From NCBI GenBank assembly GCA_041477005.1, contig JBGOUJ010000009.1, positions 1 to 38,490 of the forward strand: DNA of 38,490 nucleotides. The letters run 5' to 3'. The notes under the pieces are model-generated. The model had not been told where the DNA came from. It did not search any database and saw only the letters and a program-made list of their open reading frames with translations. Shown piece after piece: positions 7,788-14,730 of the stretch. The position numbers and the translations under genes were made by a program. Position 1 is the first letter of the stretch; each line of letters opens with the position of its first letter. The DNA comes from JBGOUJ01 sp041477005. Lineage in GTDB: Bacteria > Acidobacteriota > Terriglobia > Bryobacterales > JACQDG01.

Positions 7788-7908
7788 CCCCTGATTTAGG
7801 CGCCGGGGAGGATTGCTTCAGGGGTCTTTTATTTGAGGTTAGTCTCGCTTTGGTGGGAGTTGCCTCCCCGGCTTGAATCCAGTATACCATTATTCGGGAG
7901 CGACGCAA
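7788..7908 (-). ncRNA. Possible structured RNA with its own promoter (candidate)
   Basis: This lies in the 301-base gap between two convergent genes. On the minus strand, TTGCGT (7903-7908), 16 bases, then TATACT (7881-7886) form a good sigma-70-like promoter. The predicted transcript starts near 7875 and carries GCCGGGGAGG (7863-7872), which pairs perfectly with CCTCCCCGGC (7802-7811). A further arm CCCCTGA (7818-7824) pairs with TCAGGGG (7788-7794), crossing the first helix. The first arm can also form a local GGGAG-GCAA-CTCCC hairpin. Nested, crossing and alternative helices suggest a structured or switching RNA, but I recognise no family. On the plus strand the CCCCTGA/TCAGGGG hairpin followed by TCTTTT could instead be a terminator. 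No convincing protein-coding frame is seen. Confidence 0.3.
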
Positions 7909-7944
7909 GAGAAAAATTCTACTTTTTGGGAGCGTCCTACCGAA

Positions 7945-8850
7945 CTACGTATTTTTCTTCCCACCCCGTACCTCGACCCCTGCCCACTCCTCCAGCAGGG
8001 TGATGGCGGCGCAATAGTCCTCATCGGCATGCCCTTTGGCGATGCTGGCCCCGAAAAGCTCGTGGACCACCGCCGTGGCCGGCAGGGGGACATTCATCTC
8101 CTGGCCGCTTTCGAGCATCAGGCTCATGTCCTTGTGCATCCACCGCAGGGAGAAGTTAGTCTTGAAGTTCCGGGCAAAGATGAACGGAGCCTTATAGCTG
8201 ATCAGCCCAGCCTTGGCGGCGCTTGCATCCAGAATCTGGAACATCAGCTCCGGGTCCACGCCGGCCTTGGTGGCCAGGACCATCCCTTCAATAAATCCCT
8301 GCATCATAGCGCCTAACACCAAGTTTTGAGAGAGCTTAGCATGAAGGCCCATGCTCGATCCCCCGCAGTAGAACAGGTTCTTGCCCATCGGCAAAAAGTA
8401 CTCCCGCGTACGTTCGAAAACGTCCTTAGGGCCGCCGACCATGAACGTCAGGGTCCCGCCCTCTGCCCCCGGCGTGGAGCCGGTGCAAGGGGCATCCAGG
8501 AAGTGTACGCCCTTGGCCCCGAAGGCCTTTCCAATGCGCCGGCTGGTACTGGGGCCGATGGTGCTGGCATCGACCACCACCGAGCCGGCTTTGGCCCCAT
8601 GGATGACGCCGTCCGGGCCGGTTAAGACGTTCTCCGACATTTTGGAATCGCCGACGCAGACAAAAACGCAGTCGGCAAATGCCCCCACCTCGCGGGGCGT
8701 AGCGCAAAAGACCCCCTTCTCCTCCGAGGCTAGCTTACGCGCTTTGGCCTCCGTATTGCTCCAAAGGGCCACGTCGTTCCCGGCGCGAAGCAGGTTGCGC
8801 GCCATCGGATACCCCATCAGTCCAAGACCAAGAAATCCAAGCTTTGCCAT
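7945..8850 (-). CDS. 3-hydroxyisobutyrate dehydrogenase-family reductase (GarR/tartronate semialdehyde reductase type)
   Basis: A 301-residue beta-hydroxyacid dehydrogenase. The N-terminal cofactor motif GFLGLGLMGYPMARNL spans residues 5-20. The substrate-binding stretch DAPCTGSTPGAEGGTL with FMVGG is at about 119-140, the catalytic Lys is K172 in GLHAKLSQN, and the C-terminal KDMSLMLE is present. The family includes tartronate semialdehyde reductase, which makes D-glycerate from the aldolase product, as well as 3-hydroxyisobutyrate and succinic semialdehyde reductases. The neighbouring aldolase and glycerate kinase favour the first role. It is transcribed alone leftwards, and its 5' side faces a 290-base repeat-rich gap shared with the next rightward operon. 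Confidence 0.9.
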   Translation of the reverse strand: MAKLGFLGLGLMGYPMARNLLRAGNDVALWSNTEAKARKLASEEKGVFCATPREVGAFADCVFVCVGDSKMSENVLTGPDGVIHGAKAGSVVVDASTIGPSTSRRIGKAFGAKGVHFLDAPCTGSTPGAEGGTLTFMVGGPKDVFERTREYFLPMGKNLFYCGGSSMGLHAKLSQNLVLGAMMQGFIEGMVLATKAGVDPELMFQILDASAAKAGLISYKAPFIFARNFKTNFSLRWMHKDMSLMLESGQEMNVPLPATAVVHELFGASIAKGHADEDYCAAITLLEEWAGVEVRGGKKNT

Positions 8851-8882
8851 TGTCTGTCCTCTCCTGTAATAGCTTTCGGTTT

Positions 8883-9100
8883 TCAGCGATCAGCCCTCAG
8901 CAAGCAGTCCTGCTGACGGCTGATAGCTGCCGCCCCCCGCAGCCGCCAGCCTGCTGACGGCCGACGGCCCATAGCTGATGGCTGCCGCCCCGCTGCGAAG
9001 CCCGTTTGCTGACGGCTGACGGCTGATGGCTGACGGCTGCCGTTCTGAGGGCTGCCCTTCTGACGGCTGACGGCCGCCCTTCTGATTGCTACGGGCTACT
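8883..9100. repeat. Tandem-like GCTGACGGCTGA repeat cluster
   Basis: Imperfect copies of CTGACGGC, CTGATGGC and CTGATAGC recur through the divergent gap, for example at about 8911-8930, 8952-8968, 8974-8984, 9008-9036 and 9060-9074. They are separated by GCCGCCC-type spacers. The arrangement is irregular with no constant spacer length, so it is not a CRISPR. No intact gene is seen in the gap; a translated minus frame gives only periodic QPSA-type peptide. Confidence 0.75.
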
Positions 9101-9101
9101 G

Positions 9102-9111
9102 ATTGTACGAT
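9102..9111. promoter_or_regulatory. Near copy of the 6612-6627 operator core
   Basis: ATTGTACGAT differs by one base from the palindromic core ATTGTACAAT at 6615-6624. It lies 33 bases upstream of the ATG of the second dehydrogenase and just outside the repeat cluster, where an operator or a -10 (TACGAT, 9106-9111) would be expected. Confidence 0.4.
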
Positions 9112-9143
9112 TCCTGGAGCCTGTGCGACAATGCCCAGTTCCG

Positions 9144-10136
9144 ATGAAACCAAAAGTTCTCGTCACCAAGCATCTCTATCCCGAGGCCATCGACTACCTG
9201 CGCGGGAACGTCGAGGTCGAATATCATGACTCCGACGACGGCTATCCGCCCGCCGAGCTTCTCGCCAGACTGCAAGACAAGGACGGCGCCGTCACCCAGC
9301 TCACCGACAAGTTCCCGGCGCCAGTTCTGGAGCAGCTTCCGAACCTCAAGGTGATTGCCAATGTCGCCGTGGGTTTCGACAACATCGACATCCCGGCGGC
9401 CACGGCGCGAAGAATCGTGGTCACCAACACCCCCGACGTGCTGACCGACACCACGGCCGACTTCGCCTTCACGCTGCTGATGGCCGCCGCCCGGCGGTTG
9501 GTCGAAGCCGAGGGCTTCCTCCGCTCGGGCCAGTGGCGCGAGTGGCGCATCGATCTGTTCACCGGGCACGATATCCATCACCGCACGCTCGGCCTGGTCG
9601 GGATGGGCCGCATCGGCCAGGCGATGGCCCGGCGCGGGCGCGGATTCGAAATGCGCCTGCTCTATCACGACGCCGTGCGCGCCGCCGCCCAAATCGAGCG
9701 CGAGCTGGGGGTCGAGTACGTCGAGCTGGATACCCTGCTGGCCGAAAGCGACTTCATCAGCCTGCACGTGCCGCTGCTCCCCCAGACGCGTCACCTGATC
9801 GGCGCTCCGCAGCTTGCCCGGATGAAGAAGACGGCGATCCTGGTCAATACATCGCGCGGTCCGGTGGTGGATGAGGCGGCGCTCGCGGCCGCCCTGGCGG
9901 CGGGGCAGATCGCCGGGGCGGGACTGGACGTTTTCGAGCGCGAGCCGCAGGTCGAGCCGGGACTGTTGGGCTTGAGCAACGCCGTGCTCGCGCCGCACAT
10001 CGCCAGCGCCTCGATCGCCACCCGCACCCGCATGTGCTTGATGGCCGCCGAAAACGTCGTGGCGGCGCTCAGCGGCCGCCGGCCTCCGAACCTGGTGAAC
10101 CGCGAGCTGGCCTCCGCGCTATGGCCGGAAGCATGA
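9144..10136 (+). CDS. D-2-hydroxyacid dehydrogenase, glyoxylate/hydroxypyruvate reductase type
   Basis: A 330-residue NAD(P)H-dependent reductase closest in pattern to glyoxylate/hydroxypyruvate reductases (GyaR/GRHPR). Motifs are NVAVGFDNID (74-83), the dinucleotide motif GLVGMGRIGQAMA (150-162), the catalytic R238 in NTSRGPVV, E267 in DVFEREPQ, and H285 in LAPHIASAS. The ATG at 9144 fits family N-termini (MKPKVLVTKHL); a GTG at 9123 sits only three bases after a GGAG, so it is less likely. The stop overlaps the start of the glycerate kinase as ATGA, so the two enzymes are made together. Hydroxypyruvate to D-glycerate to 2-phosphoglycerate is the natural two-step route. Confidence 0.92.
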   Translation: MKPKVLVTKHLYPEAIDYLRGNVEVEYHDSDDGYPPAELLARLQDKDGAVTQLTDKFPAPVLEQLPNLKVIANVAVGFDNIDIPAATARRIVVTNTPDVLTDTTADFAFTLLMAAARRLVEAEGFLRSGQWREWRIDLFTGHDIHHRTLGLVGMGRIGQAMARRGRGFEMRLLYHDAVRAAAQIERELGVEYVELDTLLAESDFISLHVPLLPQTRHLIGAPQLARMKKTAILVNTSRGPVVDEAALAAALAAGQIAGAGLDVFEREPQVEPGLLGLSNAVLAPHIASASIATRTRMCLMAAENVVAALSGRRPPNLVNRELASALWPEA

Positions 10137-11431
10137 AGGACGAGCTGCGCCGGCTGTTCCTCGCCACCATCGAGGACCTTTCGCTCGACCGCGTCATCCC
10201 GCGGCGCATCGCCGTGCACGGCCCCATCCTCGAAATCGATAACGACCGCATCGATCTCGACCCATTCAAGAAGATCGTTCTCATCTCGCTCGGCAAGGCG
10301 GCATTCCAGATGGCCGAGACGATGCAGGCGCTTCTCCAGCCGCGCGTGGTCTCGGGCGTGGTGGTCAGCTCCGAGCCGGCCGGCGGGGAACTGCGTTACA
10401 TGCTGCACTACCAGGGCGGCCATCCTTACCCCAACGCCGAGAGCGTCCATGCCGCCGCAGTGATCCTGGAACTGCTGCATCAACTGGACCAGAACCACCT
10501 CATCCTTTACCTGCTTTCGGGCGGTGGCTCGGCCATCGTCGAAAAGCCCATTGATCCGGCCATCACGCTGGACGACCTGCGGGCGTTCTACCGGGTTCTG
10601 GTGACCTGTGGGGCGAACATCGTCGAGATGAACACCCTGCGCAAGCATTTCTCGGCCACCAAGGGCGGGCGCATGGCCGAAGCCGGCCATCCGGCTCGCC
10701 AGGTCACACTCTACGTCTCCGATGTGCCGCTCGACAAGCCCTCGACGGTGGCTTCCGGGCCGACGATGCCGGATGAGACGACGGTCGCCGATTGCTGGGA
10801 AATCGTCAAGCGCCTGGATCTGCTCGACCGCTTTCCGGCCTCCATCCGCCGCATGTTCGAGGAGGGCACGATCCCCGAGACGCCCAAGCCGGGCGGCCCC
10901 AAGTTCAAGCGCTCGAGCTGGCACTCGCTGCTTTCGACCGAGCAGGGGCTGGAGAAGCTGGCCACCGAGGCGCGGGCGTGGGGCTGGATCGTCGAGCAGG
11001 ATCTTTCGGTGGATGACCGGCCGGTGGTCCAGGCCGCGGAGCACCTGTTGGGCCGCCTAAGGGCGCTCCGCTCCCGGCACCCGAACCAGACGGTAGCCGT
11101 CCTCACCGGCGGCGAGCTGAGCTCCCCGGTGACCGGCGACGGCGTGGGAGGGCGCAACCAGGCCTTTGTGCTCGCCTGCGCCGAGTGGATCGCCGGCGAA
11201 AACATCGCCGTGATCAGCGCCGGCACCGACGGCATCGACGGCAACTCGCCCGCCGCCGGCGCCGTGGCCGACGGCGAGACCGTCCCCCGCGCGGAGCGAT
11301 TGGGCATGCCGGCCCGGCAGTATTTCGAGCGCTCCGATTCCTACGGATTCTTCTCGCGTCTGGAGGATGCCTTGATTACCGGACCGACCGGCAACAACAT
11401 CCGCGATCTGCGATTACTCGTGGCCTGGTGA
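10133..11431 (+). CDS. Glycerate 2-kinase, MOFRL family
   Basis: A 432-residue class II glycerate kinase that phosphorylates D-glycerate to 2-phosphoglycerate with ATP, delivering it to lower glycolysis. The N-terminal DUF4147 domain shows SLGKAAFQMAE, LYLLSGGGSAIVEKP and NTLRKHFSATKGGRMAE, then LYVSDVPLDKPSTVASGPT. The C-terminal MOFRL domain shows LTGGELSSPVTGDGVGGRNQ, VISAGTDGIDGNSPAAGAVA and TGPTGNNIRDL. Length and motifs are complete. I chose the ATG at 10133 because it forms ATGA with the dehydrogenase stop and has GGAAG before it. It is the end point of the sugar-acid route encoded at 4.8-11.4 kb. Its 3' end overlaps the convergent small gene by 18 bases. Confidence 0.93.
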   Translation: MKDELRRLFLATIEDLSLDRVIPRRIAVHGPILEIDNDRIDLDPFKKIVLISLGKAAFQMAETMQALLQPRVVSGVVVSSEPAGGELRYMLHYQGGHPYPNAESVHAAAVILELLHQLDQNHLILYLLSGGGSAIVEKPIDPAITLDDLRAFYRVLVTCGANIVEMNTLRKHFSATKGGRMAEAGHPARQVTLYVSDVPLDKPSTVASGPTMPDETTVADCWEIVKRLDLLDRFPASIRRMFEEGTIPETPKPGGPKFKRSSWHSLLSTEQGLEKLATEARAWGWIVEQDLSVDDRPVVQAAEHLLGRLRALRSRHPNQTVAVLTGGELSSPVTGDGVGGRNQAFVLACAEWIAGENIAVISAGTDGIDGNSPAAGAVADGETVPRAERLGMPARQYFERSDSYGFFSRLEDALITGPTGNNIRDLRLLVAW

Positions 11432-11653
11432 ACAGAGGGGGGAAAGGCGCTCGAGGCGGCCTTCTTTCAACACGCTGAGCAGCAGCAGGTCGGAGGGTCG
11501 AAAGCGCATCAACGCGACGTTGTCGAGCGGCTCGCCCTCACCCAGCACGTGGTGCAGCAGCAGCGAGCGAAATTGGTCAGAACTAATACCCAGCGCGCGC
11601 GCCGCTTCGGTTTCCGTGTACTCGGTCTTGCCTGGTAGTAGTCGGAGATTCAT
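11414..11653 (-). CDS. Small helix-turn-helix-like conserved protein
   Basis: A 79-residue protein beginning MNLRLLPGKTEYTETEAARA, then LGISSDQFRSLLLHHVL. The segment YTETEAARALGISSDQFRSLL reads as a MerR/excisionase-like helix-turn-helix. From memory, similar small proteins with an LLP...YTETEAA start are frequent in acidobacterial genomes; their function is not established. The second half (ALMRFRPSDLLLLSVLKEGR) is a likely helical packing segment. A perfect 7+7 inverted repeat lies 52 bases upstream and could be its own operator. The gene is convergent with and slightly overlaps the glycerate kinase. Annotate as conserved hypothetical DNA-binding-like. Confidence 0.6.
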   Translation of the reverse strand: MNLRLLPGKTEYTETEAARALGISSDQFRSLLLHHVLGEGEPLDNVALMRFRPSDLLLLSVLKEGRLERLSPLCSPGHE

Positions 11654-11704
11654 ATCGTTTCCGGCTTCTCGATCATGGTAAGCCGGGCTTCGTTTGGGCG
11701 GTAA

Positions 11705-11721
11705 TTAGGAAAAGTTCCTAA
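11705..11721. promoter_or_regulatory. Inverted repeat TTAGGAA-AAG-TTCCTAA
   Basis: Perfect seven-base arms (11705-11711 and 11715-11721) around a three-base spacer, 52 bases upstream of the small HTH gene. Size and position fit an operator. Nothing else coding is seen in 11654-11824. Confidence 0.4.
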
Positions 11722-11824
11722 ACGACGGGGGGTGTTGCCCGATGGGCCTTAGTCCCCTCGTCCCGGAACTGGCACGGCTCCCTCTAGGTCTCTCAATCTA
11801 GGCCGTGGGGCATATGCGGCGGCC

Positions 11825-12817
11825 TCAGCCCGGGAACAGAAGCCGCCAGGACGTGATAATCAGGGTGTGGGCGATGGTGGATGCGACCACGCTGCGGCGC
11901 TCGCGATAGGCCTGGCCGCAAAACCAGCCGATCAGCGTCGCCACCAGGGCGAACCGCCAGTTGGGGAAGCCGCGGAAGGACAGGTGGCAAAGGCCGAACA
12001 CGATACTGGTAATCACCTGAGCGGCGAGGGGGCGGCCGAGGCTGGCGGCCGTGAGGTTTTGCAGCAAGCCGCGAAAGAAGAACTCTTCAAACAGGGCGGT
12101 CTTGAAGTAGAATCCGAGGAAGGTTCCGGCGACCAGGACAGGGTACATCCAGGGGTCGGCTTTCACCGGATGGAATCGCGCCACTCCGGTGAGATAGGCG
12201 GCCGCCAGCCCGACGGGCAGAAATAATACAAACTGCCGCATCCCCGTCTTCCATTCCGCCCGGGAGGTCCGCCATTGGAAGCCGGTGTCCTCCAGCCGCC
12301 GCAGGGACAGAAAGGCGATCGCCCCCAGGCCGAGGATCATGATCTGGCCCATCACCTCGAGATGCACGCCCTGGATGGGACTGAGGTAGATCCGCCGCCA
12401 GCCGCGGGCGAGCGTGACGAGGGCCACGGTCCCCCCGGCGACGGCATCCTGCCAGGCGAGTCCCGGGTTGCTCACCGGGCACAAAACAAAAACGAACGTG
12501 ACCAGCGAGCACACCGCCGCCAGCTCCAGCAGGGCGCGGAAGTGGAAGACGCCGGTCGGCAGGCTGTAGACCAGATAAGGCGCCACCGCGGCCGCGACCG
12601 CGAGCAGGGCCAGGCGAGCCGGAGAAAAGTGATGTTCCAAACGCCGCCGCACTTCCGGGAAGCCCGGTACAAGATAGAATGAGACCTGCAACAAGAACGC
12701 GGCCACGATCGGCACGGCCAGCGGCGCCGCGATGTTCTGGCGCGCCGCATAGACGGCGCCGGCCACGGCCAGAGGGGCGTTCACGCCCAGCAGCGTGCAT
12801 AGGAATGCCCGGGGCAT
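11825..12817 (-). CDS. CPBP-family intramembrane metalloprotease
   Basis: A 330-residue polytopic membrane protein with about eight hydrophobic segments. The CAAX-protease/bacteriocin-processing (CPBP, ABI) motifs sit in the last third: EEFFFRG (244-250, the EExxxR motif), FGLCHL (274-279, FxxxH) and a final H317 in IAHTLI. The His is followed by T instead of the usual motif-4 Asn three residues on, a minor deviation. Such proteins cleave membrane or prenylated substrates, or act in immunity and secretion, and the specific substrate is unknown. Its ATG (12815-12817) lies inside the 5' end of the divergent gene, so promoters on the two strands must overlap coding sequence. Confidence 0.88.
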   Translation of the reverse strand: MPRAFLCTLLGVNAPLAVAGAVYAARQNIAAPLAVPIVAAFLLQVSFYLVPGFPEVRRRLEHHFSPARLALLAVAAAVAPYLVYSLPTGVFHFRALLELAAVCSLVTFVFVLCPVSNPGLAWQDAVAGGTVALVTLARGWRRIYLSPIQGVHLEVMGQIMILGLGAIAFLSLRRLEDTGFQWRTSRAEWKTGMRQFVLFLPVGLAAAYLTGVARFHPVKADPWMYPVLVAGTFLGFYFKTALFEEFFFRGLLQNLTAASLGRPLAAQVITSIVFGLCHLSFRGFPNWRFALVATLIGWFCGQAYRERRSVVASTIAHTLIITSWRLLFPG

Positions 12818-13578
12818 CGAACCATCTTAACCAAGTTTGTCTGCTCGCCCTGTTGGCGGCCCGCGCCTGGGCGCAGGAACCGGGCCCGGCGGGCGCAGGC
12901 GAAGGCGGTCCGGGCCTTGTTCGCGAGGTCGCCGCCAAGGCCAGCGAGTGCAAGGACGCTCGCGATCATTACACCTATCGCCAGACCGTGGTCTTCCAGG
13001 AGCTCAACCTTCACGGCGCCGAGGTGGGCAGCTACCGCGAGGTCCGCGACGTGATCTTCTCGCCGAAGCAGGAGCGCACCGAGGTCCTGCTGGGCCGTCC
13101 GTTCATGGGATTGAAAAACCTGAAGCTGACCGAGGAAGATTTCCGCGACATCCGCGAGGTCAAGCCGTTCGTCCTCACGCTGGACGAGCTGCCGCATTAC
13201 CAGGTGAAGTACCAGGGCCGCGAAACGATGGACGAGACGGCTTGTTTCGTCTTCCGTATCCAGCCCCGCCAGATTCTCGACGGCCAGCGCTTGTTCGACG
13301 GCACGATCTGGGTGAGCGAGAAAGAACGGCAAACCGTCCGCGCCGAGGGCCGCCCGGTCCCCCAGATCTACCGCACCACCGGCGAAAACCTGTTTCCCCA
13401 CTTCACGACGATCTACCGCCCGACCGACGGCAAATACTGGTTCCCCGTGCGCACCCTCGCCGACGACACCCTCTATTTCCGCAGCGGCCCCCAGCGTGTC
13501 CGGATCACGATCCGCTACGACGACTACAAGAGATTCACCGCCGACACCACCATCCAGTATTCCGAGCCACGACCGTAG
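12805..13578 (+). CDS. Exported LolA-like (lipoprotein-sorting-like) protein
   Basis: A 257-residue protein with a short signal peptide ending AARAWAQ. The mature part has the signature of an acidobacterial family often annotated as outer-membrane lipoprotein-sorting protein: HYTYRQTVVFQELNLHGAEV, GSYREVRDVIFS, LTEEDFRDI, FVLTLDELPHYQVKYQGRE, FDGTIWVSEKE, GENLFPHF and KYWFPVRTLADDTLYF. The fold is probably a LolA-like half barrel binding a hydrophobic ligand; the real ligand is unknown. The start is uncertain, because the ATG at 12805 gives an N-region without basic residues and overlaps the divergent protease start by 13 bases. It ends before an intergenic inverted repeat and a convergent permease. 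Confidence 0.75.
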   Translation: MPGASNHLNQVCLLALLAARAWAQEPGPAGAGEGGPGLVREVAAKASECKDARDHYTYRQTVVFQELNLHGAEVGSYREVRDVIFSPKQERTEVLLGRPFMGLKNLKLTEEDFRDIREVKPFVLTLDELPHYQVKYQGRETMDETACFVFRIQPRQILDGQRLFDGTIWVSEKERQTVRAEGRPVPQIYRTTGENLFPHFTTIYRPTDGKYWFPVRTLADDTLYFRSGPQRVRITIRYDDYKRFTADTTIQYSEPRP

Positions 13579-13624
13579 GAAGCTGTAAACGAATCGACCT
13601 CAGCCGCGGATGCACTTGATCCCA

Positions 13625-13688
13625 CGCCAAGACGCCAAGCGCGGCAAGAAAACCTCTTTGTTTCCTTTGCGTTCTTTGCGTCTTGGCG
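13625..13688. repeat. Intergenic inverted repeat between convergent genes
   Basis: Arms CGCCAAGACGCCAAG (13625-13639) and CTTTGCGTCTTGGCG (13674-13688) match at 14 of 15 positions and can form a long hairpin. It lies between the ends of the LolA-like gene (+) and the permease (-), where it could terminate both transcripts. The AAGACGC / GCGTCTT wording resembles dispersed intergenic repeats seen in many environmental genomes (from memory). Confidence 0.65.
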
Positions 13689-13706
13689 CGAAATCCTTCC
13701 GCTCCC

Positions 13707-14708
13707 TCACGCGCCCGCAGGCCGCCCCGATTCTGTAAATCGCCTCTTGCGCAGCTCGTCCAGCGTCACGGCCAGAATGATCACGGCCCCGATCACCGCC
13801 TGCTGGATGTAAGGCGAGATCCCCAGCAGGTCGCAGCCATTGGCGAGCAGGCCCATGATAAACGCCCCGATCAGCGTCCCCGCCACGCTGCCCTCGCCGC
13901 CGCTCAGGCTGCCGCCGCCGATCACCACCGCCGCGATCACCTGCAGCTCATAGCCCTGTCCGGCGGTCGGCTGGCCCGTCATCAGGCGCGAGGCCTCGAT
14001 CATGCCCGCCAGGCCCGTCAACATCCCGGAGATCGCGTAAACCGACACTATGTGAAAGCCGACCGGAATCCCGGCGTAAACGGCCGCATCGCGGTTCGAT
14101 CCGATAGCGTAAGCGTAGCGGCCGAGCTTGGTGTACTGGAGGATCAGGTGCGTGAGAAGGGCGCACAGCACCAGCAGGTAGAGTACGAACGGCAGCCCCA
14201 GGATCGTTCCTTCGCCCAGAAACGAGAAGCCGCGCGGCAGCCCCACCACGGGCAGGCCGCCCGAGTAGAGCAGGGTGACGCCGCGAATGATGCCCAGGGT
14301 GCCCAGCGTGACGATGAACGGCGCAATCCGCAGCCGCACCGTCAGCAGGCCGTTGATCAGACCCCAGAAAAAGCCCGCCGCCAGCCCGACGCCGATTCCC
14401 ACCACGATCGGCGCCTGCGCTTCCATGGCCCTGGCGCCCACCAGGCCCGCGAAAGCGAGAATGGCCCCCACGGAAAGATCGATCCCGCCGGCCACGATGA
14501 TGAGCGTCATCCCCAGGGCCATGATGTTGATCACCGCTGTCTGCCGGACGACGCTGGAAAGATTGGTGGCGCTCAGAAAAGGCGGAGAAGAGATCGCCAG
14601 GACGACGAACAGCGCGATCAGGCTCAGGAAGGGCAACAGCCGCTGCAACCAGTGACGGGTGACGAGCGACGAGTGGCGAGACGGCGGCGCCACGGTCTGA
14701 TCGCTCAT
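13707..14708 (-). CDS. Ribose-type ABC transporter permease (RbsC/BPD_transp_2)
   Basis: A 333-residue inner-membrane permease with eight to ten hydrophobic segments. It carries the family signatures ALGMTLIIVAGGIDLSVGAI, LTVRLRIAPFIVTLGTLGII, YAIGSNRDAAVYAGIPV and AAVVIGGGSLSGGEGSVAGT. It carries a sugar or sugar-like substrate inward with the upstream ATPase. The first 22 residues (SRHSSLVTRHW within them) are encoded by a heptad-type repeat and look like an addition to the normal N-terminus. It is the last gene of the leftward operon 18079-13707, starting 13 bases after the ATPase stop. No periplasmic binding protein gene is found nearby. Confidence 0.93.
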   Translation of the reverse strand: MSDQTVAPPSRHSSLVTRHWLQRLLPFLSLIALFVVLAISSPPFLSATNLSSVVRQTAVINIMALGMTLIIVAGGIDLSVGAILAFAGLVGARAMEAQAPIVVGIGVGLAAGFFWGLINGLLTVRLRIAPFIVTLGTLGIIRGVTLLYSGGLPVVGLPRGFSFLGEGTILGLPFVLYLLVLCALLTHLILQYTKLGRYAYAIGSNRDAAVYAGIPVGFHIVSVYAISGMLTGLAGMIEASRLMTGQPTAGQGYELQVIAAVVIGGGSLSGGEGSVAGTLIGAFIMGLLANGCDLLGISPYIQQAVIGAVIILAVTLDELRKRRFTESGRPAGA

Positions 14709-14730
14709 GGCTCGTCACTCGTTACTGGTT
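14647..14730. repeat. Inverted heptad-type repeats flanking the permease start
   Basis: AACCAGTGACGGGTGACGAG (14647-14666), continued by CGACGAG, faces CTCGTCACTCGTTACTGGTT (14711-14730) across the permease ATG. The TGACGAG heptads allow a hairpin that would enclose the start codon at 14706-14708. The left arm lies within the permease coding region, the right arm across the intergenic gap and the end of the ATPase gene. Confidence 0.55.

Noticed and set aside
7705..7908. A 67-codon minus-strand protein in the convergent gap
   Set aside because: Begins inside the candidate promoter, composition is Lys/Arg/Ser/Pro-rich without a motif, and no ribosome-binding site is seen; the RNA-structure reading is preferred.
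8883..9100. CRISPR array
   Set aside because: Repeat units are 7-12 bases, degenerate and irregularly spaced, with no unique spacers and no cas genes.
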